Origin: Aphrophora alni
Taxonomy: Eukaryota; Arthropoda; Insecta; Hemiptera; Aphrophoridae
Assembly (NCBI GenBank): GCA_963513935.1
Contig: OY740774.1
Coordinates: forward strand, 88,430,385-88,494,384
Reading direction: 5' to 3'
Length of the DNA: 64,000 nt
The notes below the pieces were generated by a model. It ran no database searches. It was not told the origin of the DNA and saw only the letters and a program-made list of their open reading frames with translations. A program made the position numbers and the translations under genes. This document shows positions 25,801 through 37,800 of this stretch, one piece after another (position 1 is the stretch's first letter; each line of letters starts with the position of its first letter).

Positions 25801-28800
25801 TTCCTTGATAGTCTTTGTGGAATGTTAAAATCATTAATTACTGAAAACAAACTCTAAAGCGTTCACTAACGTGAGTCGGACGAGGAATCCTAGTCGTAAC
25901 GTTGTCTTGAGTTACAGCATCCTCAAAGGGCGCATCCGAACTGAGCAACTTGCCCCTCAGGTAGACAAGTAAGGATGGCGCTAACCTAACCAACGTGTAG
26001 TAATTTGCTGGTAGTCTTAACCCATCAAAACTGGCAAAAAGTAAAATAGCTTTTTTACTTTTTACGAGTCTTGGTCTGGGTCTTAACCTGATTTAGATTT
26101 TGTAGTTGATAAGAAAAGGTTTGTATGATAAGTGTTAAATAATTTCTTTACGTCATTCCAAAATCTGTCAAGCGTGCGTCAAAGGTCTGCCGCTAGTTGC
26201 TCAGTTCGGACGTTGGTGGTCAGAACCCTTTTTGGCATGTTGCTCAGTTCGGATGTTGCTTATTACCTGATCAGGTAAAAGTTGCTCAGTTCGGACGAGC
26301 CGTCCTCAAACTAGGAATGTGTCGGGTGGAGAGGAAAAGAGGGGCCCCTTTTGTTTGTTGTGTTTACTTTCAGCAGTACAACCCCAATAAAGAAATATAT
26401 ACCTCAAATGCTTCTGTGTAAACGCGTACCCTACTTTCGTTTCTTTTATCGGTGTAAATAAGAATAAAACGTTTACAAAAGTCTGTCACGAAGTTGTAAT
26501 TGTAGGAATTAAATGTAGCTAAGCAGTAATTTGTGTACCTAGTTTTCTTGGAATGGGTTGTACCGTCAGGTCAGGCTAATGAAGCAAGTAGAAGGGAAGA
26601 CACGCCCCTCACACCAGACACAATCCTAGTCTGAGGCTACTGTATATCCCTCTCTTCACATAATCTAACCTAACCTATCAAGTGACCTACTCTTGTTCTT
26701 TTCCGACCCTGACGCTAAAGTATTCGAGTGCTAGGGGTGGTTATTGTAGGTTCTTTTCTTCATTTTTCTGGTTTTTCACATTCAAACACCTTCAAAAAAA
26801 TCCCTTCTCTTTACACACTCTCACAAGCCTGATTGTAATCTATAGTTCGGGTAAGTCATTATGAAATTCTCCTTATTTATGCAACTAATAAATCAAATAA
26901 TTTTTTTTAACATACCACGTTTTTAAAACGGACTAAAAAATATAAAATAATTTTTCATGTCCCTTCTACAATTTTGAGAGAGGATTGTTAGTGGCTATGG
27001 ATATATTTGGAATATTTGGAGAGAAAAACGTGGGACGCAGGCAATCTATGATAGCTAAGGAGGAATGAATAAATTAAATTACAGTGAATCTCATTTCCGA
27101 TTCACTGAAATTAGCTGTGAATTCATCCGGATTGTCTACTTGTATTATTTACTGGCTGCGCCCCACGTTTTCCTCTCCAAATATTCCAAATATATCCATA
27201 GCCACTAACAATTCTCCCTTAAAATTGTAGAAGGGTCATGAAAAGTAATTTTATACTTTTTTGTCCGTTTTAAAAACGTGGTATGTAAAAAAAAAAAAAA
27301 AAATTATTTGATTTATTATTTTCTGTTTTTTATTCTTATGTCCGGGTGAAAGATTTCAATCGGTTTTGTATATATTGATGAGACTCTGACAGGGACATAT
27401 ATAGGAAATTCCCAATGCATTTTACATCCTATTTAGCTGCAAATGTCTGAAATTCAAAATATTACCTCTTATTAGTGTATTACCTGTTGTTTAAACAAAT
27501 GTAGAATCAAGAAACCAACTGAATATTGTATTGTCATCCAATTCTGACCTGTGTTCAAAATTTCAGGTCTCTAGCTTATCGGGAAGTTAGTTTAAACTCG
27601 ATTGCAAAATTCCACCCGGACAGACAGACAGACAGATATGACGGAAACCGAACTAATAAAAAAAGTGGTGAAATCACTCTATATTTAATCTATTTCGCTT
27701 CTATTTTTTCGAATCTACATTGGTATTCTTTTAACTTTTCAACTAGACATGACAATATCTTCACAAATATCTTGTAAACAACACTCAAGAGCGTTATTCC
27801 TCCATAGTTTTTGTAATCAGTTTTATTGTTTTTTTGTATATAGTTAAAACGATATCCATTCATGTATCATTTTTTTGTTGTCCATATATTACATATGAAA
27901 TCATGTATTGCTCTAATCACATTCCTCGTGCTATTTTTTTTATCAATTCTGCGATTATATCATCTTCCTCTGGGGTTTACCATTAGTCATCAATGATATA
28001 ACATCTCTTTTCAAAACATTGTAATTGTTTACACCACTACTCTTTTAACGTTGATTAGTTCTCATTAATGTGTATATATTGAAAAGTCTCCACTTGCTTC
28101 GCTCGTGTCCTGCGCGCCCTTGGAGAAGCCCTCCACTCGCAACGCATCCCTACCGGATCTCGTAACTATAAAACTATCAGATTTTCTTGGAATCTAATTT
28201 ATTGTGTTTTAAAGTTTAATAAGCCACGTGATATAAACAGAAAACTATTTACAATGGCCGCCGTTTTGACATTTTCAGTTCAATTTTGCTAAGTTTCAGT
28301 AGGGTTCTGCTATGAACACATTATAGTCCTCTTTATCAAATTTCTTGTTCCTGTAAATCGTGCATACTTATAGATGGTAACAACGACGCGCGGACGCCAT
28401 GTCGAAAATAACCTTTTCAGTTTCCTGAGGCTATGAAACATGAAAAACAGTAAAAAAAAAAAAAGGTCGAAATTTTTGCCACACTTAACCTAATTCGCGT
28501 ACTAGGAAGTAAAAACGAAGAAAAGAACATAAACTAAAGATTCCTAGCCCGCGATTACTTTTTAATAGCGTTAGACAACAAGATTTGGTCAAGAAAAACC
28601 TGGATAGGAAAAGATGAAAGTGAAGGATTTAACTCAAGACGGTTGTGTCCGCCGAGCGGCCAGTGTTCTGAGCGCCGCATCTCCAGTTAACAAGGGTCAG
28701 AAGGGTTTGACAGGTCTAGAGGTTATCCGCTGAGCGGCACATTTTTCTGACATTCTTTCACTCCCTGCACTCTTATGTAAAACAAACATATTGTAGTGAA

Positions 28801-31800
28801 TGGAAGAGAACAGAGCTGGTAAGTCGCGGTGGATGTTTACATCGATGCTTTTGAAAATCAAATGAGTTTGTTTTTACATGGATACCTACTGCGCGGTCTA
28901 CAAGGATGCTTCCCTGTGATTGGTGCGTTCAAGGCCAAGTTACCATCTCCCTCCACAGCGTATTAAGTTCATTTTTGAATTCCAAATGCTAAATATGAAT
29001 GAAGATCTGATAGCAATTGTGCAGCTCACTCCCCTATTGTGGGTATATTACCTATCAGCCACCACTTGGTGAGAGCTGACATTTCATCACTTGACTCACA
29101 CAAAATCGCAAAAGCACAATCTTTTTGTCATTCAAATTTCATCAAACTACTCCACTTGACAGTGGTCCTAGCTCGACTGAGCAGTGCAGGTAACCTTTTC
29201 GCAATGTGCTGTCGACATCGACCGCGACTTAACTAGTAGCATCCACCGCGACCTCCACATCCACCGCGACCCACTTGTTCTGTTCGTACCCCTATACATG
29301 TTGCTAACTGATACTATGTCTAAAGGTTTATTACGTTTGTCAATGGTACATAGGTTAACATTCTTAGATTAATGGTAGTATTAGGCCTACACGATAAAAC
29401 ATGTTCCAATAAATCGTTTCGGCAAAATCGTAAAGACAATATCTGTTTTAAACTTTAAATCAATGTTATTTTTCTAAATCTTCAATGAAAATTTTATAAA
29501 ATAAAGTAAGGTGATTAAAACATGTCAATTTCTAACTGAACCTTTCACGGGCTATCTTAGAAATTTCTTTTAACCTATAAATGTCCCGCTCAGCGGAAAG
29601 CCAAACCTTTCTGACCTTGTTATCTGAAGATGCGGCACTCAGACCACTGGCCGCTCAGTGGAAAGTCAGACCCTTGTTATCACTCAGACCATTGGCCGCT
29701 CAGCGGAAAGTCAGACCCTTCTGACCCTTGTTATCACAGACCACTGGCCGCTCAGCGGTAAGTCAGACCCTTCTGACCCTTGTTATCACTCAGACCACTG
29801 GCCGCTCAGCGGAAAGTCAGACCCTTCTGACCCTTGTTATCACTCAGACCACTGGCCGCTCAGAGGAAAGTCAGACCCTTCTGACCCTTGTTATCACTCA
29901 GACCACTGGCCGCTAAGCGGAAAGTCAGACCCTTCTGACCCTTGTTATCACTCAGACCACTGGCCGCTCAGCGGAAAGTCAGACCCTTCTGACCCTTGTT
30001 ATCACTCAGACCACTGGCCGCTCAGCGGAAAGTCAGACCCTTCTGACCCTTGTTATCACTCGGACCAATGGCCGCTCGGCGGAAGATACTAAAGGTTCCT
30101 TCGGGACTGGCACTCCCGTACTCTATGGTTCGTAGTAATACATTTGTTGAATTTTGGAGTGACACATTGCAAGTACTGTACTGTAAATTAATATTTCTGT
30201 TTCTTGTTCTGTTTCAGTTTGAAGGATGACGAAGTAGATAACAACTGTGTGGTTAGGGCAAGAGGACTTCCTTGGCAGTCATCAGACCAGGACGTTGCCA
30301 AGTTCTTCCGTGGGTTGAATATCACAAAGTAAGTACTTCAGTTTGTTTTGTTTACTTCCTACTACTTGGTTTAGGCTTGTTGTGGCTTCAACTGCAGTTC
30401 TGACTAGTGAACTTTTAAAAGTTACGCAGGTTCGAGCCCTGTTGAGGTCTTTGTTTTACCGCGTGTTACGTACTCCCCCGTCTTTATTAATCAAACTGGT
30501 ATAAAGTAATGATTATAAGCACTAAAATGACCCGTTTTTGAAGCCTACCCTTCTTTTTTCATGCAGGCTTGGGTTAGATCCTATTTTCCGATCAGGTCTC
30601 TCTATACCAACTCTTGTTTTCTTCCGACCTTGATGATCTCAGAGTATTCGAGGGCTATGTGAATTTATTTTAAGGCAGTAATGATCGAGAGGTTCTTTGC
30701 CTTAAAAAAAAACTATATTGTGGCTTTTCGGAGATGACCCATTTATTTTTTTAAAAATAATTTCTTATTTATAACATTTTTACTATTCTACCGATGACAA
30801 CATAGTAAATACATTAAAACACAAAAAATAATTGATAAGAGTTTTTTCAAACGTTTGTAGTACTGGTTATTGATACACAAAAAATAATAAACATGCAAAA
30901 AGTAGCTTTATACTCATAAACTGATTTCCAAAATAATCTCAAAGTTCCATCCAGTTTGCGGTTTTTTTCTCATTCGAAAACTTATTAAATATTGTACAGT
31001 GAATTTTGGAAGTAAAAAAATATATGATAAATTGTACACAATTTTATGCTTTATGTAAAAAATTATGTCTTGATAATTTAATGATTTTTTTTCATTATAT
31101 TAGTATTTTTCGTTGAATTAGCGAAAAACTGTTAAAAGTAAGTAAAATTCTCAATTAAAAAAAAAAAATTATTGTTTTAAATCCGTTTCGAGCATTTCTA
31201 TTGTAGGAAAATATTTATCAGAAACAAATTGTAGGTAATTTTACGCTAAAAAATTGGCTGAAGAAATGGAATGAGATATTGGAAGGGATCTTTTGGTTTT
31301 CTTAAAGAGTTTGACTCGGACAATAAACCACGCGAAATTTCGTCTACACGACCATTTTTTTAATTGTTCCAAAATCTCTACATATGTCATGTGCATATGG
31401 AATATTATTCTTTTAAAATAGAAATATAAATATCTGGGCTTCGTAAATAATATTCTGTTTATTTATTTATTTTAGATCTTATAAATATACCCGCAAAAAT
31501 TCAAATCTTTTAAAATGGCCACAATTCTAAAAGAACAAAGGAATTTACGATCTTCTACTATCTACAAAAAAACCTATTATGTTGTTTTGTTGATAAACTT
31601 TAATATACTATCAAACAACAAAATACTCGTTCAACCTGACGCAATACAATTCCAAAGCACAAAACACTTCCCTGCATTAACTAGTTGTCAAAAATTTACA
31701 TAATCTTGATAAGCAATAGATAACTGTGTTAGTTTCAGTTGGAGCTACAATACGTTCAAAAAATCTGTCTTTCGTGAGGAGTTTAGGTGCTTTTTTCTGT

Positions 31801-34800
31801 TGTTTAAAAAGCGAAAACCGTCTTTACCGCCTTATAAAAATAAGAAGAAGAAAAGAGTGTAGAATAAAGAACCCTTAGCTCTTGAATATTCTTTAGCGCC
31901 AGGGTTGAAGAGAACAAGGATTGGAAAAAAGAGACCTGATAAGAAGGATGAAAGATAGGGATAAGGTGTAAGGTGTAGATCCAGCTATTATCTGTATACC
32001 ATAACTTGGCGTCTGGACCCGGACCGTCCCCCCTCGCTCCCTTCCTCACCCAGCTGTTTCCGTGATGAGTCACCTACTAGCGTTAACACTGCACCGTAAA
32101 AAGTTAAACAGTACAGTGTTAACGCTAGTAGGTGACTCATCACTGAAACAGCTGGGTGAGGAAGGGAGCAACGGGGGGACGGTTCCGGCCGCTCGCAGGT
32201 AGCCAAGGGTTCAGACGCCAAGTTATGGTATACAGACTATATGTTCTCACCATAGTGACTCTCTGAGGGAAGTTTATGTTCTACAGAAGTTCAACAAATG
32301 TGTTTATCAATTACATATTTATTATTCATTAACTACAGTATTATCAATGCGGCTGAACGAAAGGGTCGCCTCACTCTAACGCACGCGCCATCACACACAG
32401 GCGCGCAGAGTATTAGCACTTGCCGTGGGCAACCCGCAAGTTACCTACTGTTCTTCACTTGATCAAACTTTCATTTATTTAATTTGATATTTTAAATTAA
32501 AATATGTAATATATTTTTATTCTACATTTCATTAGAAGAAAAATCAGACGAAACAATGTTTAATTTACTTTAATATAGTCCAAAATCTACAATTTGCTAG
32601 AAAATTAATGACAGCATGATGACTAATAAGTGTGAATAAACAACACTATCGTATACCTTTATTGAAAAATATGTGCTTTTCGATTTTAATGAAACAAGGA
32701 GCACAATATAATACTATTAGTATAAAACATAATATCTACTTTATTATTTACATTGTGATAAGCTGTGTATGAATAAATATGTAGTAAAACGGTAATATTG
32801 GCATTTAAACATTTTTTTTTTGTAAATTTAATATTTGCTCATCTAAGCAAGAGAAATACAGAGAATAATGTTGAAATAGCAAAAAATTCCCTACTAATAT
32901 TGAAAAAGTAACACAAATTTGAAAAAAAAAAAAAAATCCAAATACAATATACTTCTATTAATAAACATTGTTGATTTTGGGTTTTAATTCAGTAAATTTA
33001 TACGTTGTTTTTTTCTTATTTTTCTTGTAATTGTGTGTAGAATAGAAATATATTATAGATTTTATTTTCAAATAAAATAAATTAAAATTTTATAAAGTTA
33101 AGCCCAGTAAGTGACTCATACGGGTGGCTTGGGGGTAGGTCACCGGACACCCTAATGGAATCGTGGGGTTGGCTCGACATATTGGCCGTCCCAGTCAAAA
33201 GCAAAAACTTCCTGGAAATGTGAACGGATCAGGTACCAGTCGGGCGGGTATAATTAAAATCAATAAAGATCAAATAGAAAATAAATATCACTGTAATTTA
33301 ATTTGTACTAGATGAAAGGTTAGGTTAGGTTAGGAACAAACACCTCCAATTCCAAGAAGGGTTGCAGGAGTTTGAACAGATGACCCTAGTCCCCCAAAGT
33401 GTCGAGCCAACCCCACGGTATACTAGTGTCGAGCCAACCCCACGTAATCACACTAATCCTCTGAGCTTGTGTGAGTGAAGCGATCCTTCATTCAGCCGCA
33501 TTCCCAGATTGATACAGGGAGCGGCAGAAATACCTGACGGTTTTTAAATAAGAATAACTCCAATGTTTATAAACATTTTTGCATATTTATTATATATTAA
33601 GAACAGTAAAAGACGGCAATTAATAAAAAACACATATGTAACAATGTATAGTCTCAAAAAACACAAAACATAAAGGCTACATTATTTAAAGAGTGGCCAT
33701 TTTCCAGCATACATTCCTCAAGTCTCGCAGCAAAGCTGTCAAACACTTTACTCAGCATGTCCGTTGATATAGACGTAACCACTTGTTTAATAGCTTCTTT
33801 TAAGTCTTCTAGTGTACGGGGTTTGTTTGCGTACAGATTCGATTTGAGGTAACCCCAAAGGAAAAAGTCGCAACTCACTCAGGTCGGGGGAACAAGCGGG
33901 CCAAGCGATGTCGCCGTTTCGAGAGATGACGCGGCCTAGAAACTTCATCCTCAAATAACCCATTACAGCATTTGCTGTGTGGGCAGTTGCTCCGTCTTGT
34001 TGGAACAACATCTTCTTCAAACCAAGACGTTTTCTTTTAAGTTTAGGAACGAAGAAAGTGTCCTCCCTCGAGTCGCCTTGAGAACGCCGCTCTCCCCACC
34101 ATTCTCCTCCAACACGACTGCCTTACTGTGCACGAACAAAAACCGTCAGTTATTTCTGCCGCTCCCTGTATTAGTATATACTATGTCCATTCGTTAATGC
34201 GCCCTACGGCTGGTTCTACCTCCAACACCCTATAAAGTTTAGATTAAAAGACAGTTAAAAAATGAATTTAATTAATTTCTGTGTCTATTGACGAAGTGGA
34301 CCGCCACTCAAACAGTGGAAAACCCAGAAGGTTTTCTAACCTAACCTAACCAAATTTTTTTACATGAATACACACTTTATTGTTCTGGAGCACAATATAA
34401 ACAGATCTTCATCCTTGTTCCTACGACGCCACATAAAATCACACGAGTAGGAGTCTAACAAATCTCTACTCATTCCACGTTCTTTTTGTTCCTGGTAAAA
34501 TACTGTCTTTAATAAGAGTGACGGTCATCGTCTTAACAGAGTCAAATTTCGTTTCACCATGTAGTTTTAAATTAGAAAAATAAATTTAGAAGTGTTTATA
34601 ACAGAAAACGTATCTGTAATTAGGTACCGGAGAGAAAAATTGTCCCTTGCATTAGAAAATGATGCTCTATTATATATTATTCTGGAAAATTTTACTTGGC
34701 AATAATAAAAGAAATACTTTTAAGACAAAAATTAAATATTTGTTTTGTAAATTTTACAGTGTGATAGAATACTTCAGAGAAAGTATTGCTAAGAGAAGAT

Positions 34801-37800
34801 ATAGCCTACATGAGATTTTAATTTCGTAGGAAAATAAAACGTTTTTGAATAAGTCAAAGTACTTGCACAATGTTTGTGAGATTTCACTTACTACAGTGTT
34901 ACTAATACAACAGTCTAAGTAATTAGGTTGACGACAACAGTGTAATCATCTCCTTAGAAGACACGTAAAGGACAGCGATTGCTTGAAATTCGTTGTTTGG
35001 TATTATTTTTCTTAAACTCTGCGCTATCCAAAACTTTTGTTATTTAACTTGCTGGGTAAAAACAAATAGATATTGCAATAAGGTGAGTACAATAGGTGAC
35101 TCACGCCGGACAGGTAGCCTATAAAATGTGTTTGTATGACGGGAACTGCGTGTGTGTTGGGCCACTCTTCCGTCAGTAGTCTTCTTAGTAGAGTCCTTAG
35201 AAAAGATTTCTTCTCCAAAGAAGTCTTGGAGGTGACACGTGAGAGATTTCCAAAGGAGCGTATACACACCTGAATAAACATTTCAGAAATATTAGATATT
35301 GTTTCTCCGCACACTCACCCCCCTCCTCATTATCAGGTTTTAACTATTTTTGATTTTTTTTTCAATTTATAAACAGTACTTATAAGTTTAATAGAGCTTA
35401 CTTCGCTTGTGCCATAAATTTGGGCACAGCATAAATAGGTTTGTTTTCGTTTTTTGTAAATTAGTCCTTAACCATGGTTTTACTTTCTTCATTATTTGCC
35501 GCGTGGTTCGAATTTCTCCAATATTGAACTGTAGGATTTCGTGAATTTACATCTTTTATAACCGGCTCGTCCGAACTGAGCAACATACCATAAAGGATTC
35601 TGACCACCAACGTCCGAACTGAACAACTAGCGGCAGACCTTTGACGCACGCTTGACAGATTTTGGAATGTAAAGAAATTATTTAACACTTATACAAACCT
35701 ATTCTTATCAACTACAAAATACTAAATCAGGTTAAGGTTAGGTTAGGTTATGCACAATTGTTTATAGGTTATCCCTACTTGCCCTCCGCTTGTCTATCTG
35801 AGGGGCAAGCTACTCAGTTCGGATACGCCCTTTATAACAGCCCTAACCGATTTTTAAAGTTATTACCAATAACTTTCAAACAGACATTTTTGAATGATGC
35901 CGACAAAAACGATGTTTTTCTTATTTTAGAGGCTAAACTTTAGTAAAGTTTTGATCTAAATAGTATGATAAAAACCGATTTTTTGTTTTTTCTTATGACA
36001 GCGACCCCCAAATTTAAATTTATTTAAAAAAAGAAATCTTACATTATTTCTTAACATCCACACATACCAAATTCGATTAAAATCAGTCCAATCGATTGGG
36101 CTGTGCACAGCCGATAGACATCTTTCCATTAACTACCTATTGGGGCTCAGTGGATCTCTAAACGCTAAGTACGATTTTAATATCGATCTTAAACATTAGC
36201 AATTAGAAAGTCACCAGGGAATCACTTTTAATGAGAACGGAAGTGGCAATTCCGAAGCACCTAACTGGATCTACATTTTTTATACCAATAAAGGTCATCA
36301 GGGGATCCTTATAATGACAATCCCGAAGACCTAACCTATACTTTTCTCATAGCAATTAGTGTCACCAGTGGCTCACTTAATGAGTAGGGACGTGGCAAGT
36401 CCGAGGTACCTAGCTGGATCTACATTTTTCATGTAGTCTTGGGTTAGATCACTTTCTTTCATCTCTCCTATCAATTCTCTCTTGACCAACTCTTGTTCTC
36501 TTCCGAGCTCGATGCTATTACCGTAGTCGAGGGCTGGTAGTATTTATTTTACGTTTATAAGGCAACGATAAACGAGAGATATTTTACTTTAAAACAACAA
36601 GAAAGAACGTCATATGCTGCCCACATAATTTATTTTCCATAGAACATATCCAAAACTTCTTCTTCCTCTTGGATTGATAGCGAAGTTTGTTTGTCCGTCC
36701 CTCTGTCCGATTACACAACTTCAGATAAGCTGGTTAAATAACTCTCATAAGCCTATATCATTTATTGATAACAAACATTGGTTCAGTTTCGGCAATAGAC
36801 ACTACTCTTGTAGAGTGGAGTCGAATAACTAAATAAGTACAATCTGAACAGCGATTGACCTGCTCCTGTTTCAACGATCATTTTCTCTGTATGTTTGCTT
36901 GGTTTGTAGCGCAATAATTACTGCCAAACGCGTCATCAAAGGGTGTTCCGATTACAGTATTAAATATAATGGCGTCAACGAGACAACGAGCAATGAAAAA
37001 CTTAAATGAAAAATGGAATTCAAACTGTTTTCCGAAACATTTTCCGCGGCAAGTTTCTACCTAACCTAGAAATAAAAAACTTATTCATGTTTGATGTTTT
37101 CATTTCTAAGAATTAAAATTTTTTCCAGTTTTACAAGGTTTAAAAAACCATTAAATAATAGTTGCACTGTTTTGCTCCCTATAGTCATTTTCGCTAATTC
37201 CCAGCATGTCATAGAATCCTGCAAGAATCGTTTTCTTTATCTTTAACCCTCTCTGTCAGCATAGCGTTATGGAAAAAAAATAATAAGAAAAGAGCATAAA
37301 ATAAAGACTCTAGAATATTTTTATAGCGCCATTGTCGGAAGAGAACAACATTTGGTCAATAGAGACTTGGTAAAAGATATGAAAAAAGAGAGATCTAACC
37401 TAAGATTACAGGAAGAAAGGTGTAGTTCTCCTGCTGGGTTCCTCGGTTTTGTCATACCTCTACTATAAGTATAAATGTTTCATCTGAGCTGTGAGCTGCG
37501 CGTGGAAGGGAGGTACAAGTTTGTAGTTCGAGGCCGCGTGGGGATAGAGGCATTGTAGGGGAAACATTCAGCGCCGATTACTGTCCACGATCCAGCGGTC
37601 TTGCAAACATCGTTGTTAGTACCAACACCCAACACAGAATGAGGATACCGCTTCTCCCACCACTTCACTGCCGCCTAGACCTACTGCGAACCCAAACTCC
37701 ACAGCTCAGATGAAACCTGTCCATTTTTGTACGACGATGAGGGCCCAGGAAAGTGTTAAATTTGTCTAGACCTCCCAGCCGTAATAAGGTTCTAACTCAG

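Larger units (their letters stand above)
4537..30217 (+). other. fus intron A-B (25.7 kb), repeat-laden
   Basis: A GT...AG intron. Notable unannotated stretches: 5530-5900, a relatively GC-rich unrecognised repeat starting at gtatacgaagtattgggtaa. A related sequence occurs inverted at about 12400-12430 and again near 52480. 6180-6650 and 25350-25510 are copies of one dispersed repeat (acaatttaacatttcc, ggcgttacattt, gggctgggtaa). 8760-8830 and 20390-20450 share gtaaacaatccgactatt. 10232-11000, 11203-13035, 15366-16550 and 19740-22540 are mostly AT-rich with fragments of dispersed repeats and no supported gene. Confidence 0.7.

Noticed and set aside
29658..30092. 144-codon open frame on the + strand
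   Set aside because: It is the 54-bp minisatellite read in frame (18 codons per unit). No start context, no non-repetitive flanks and no recognised domain.
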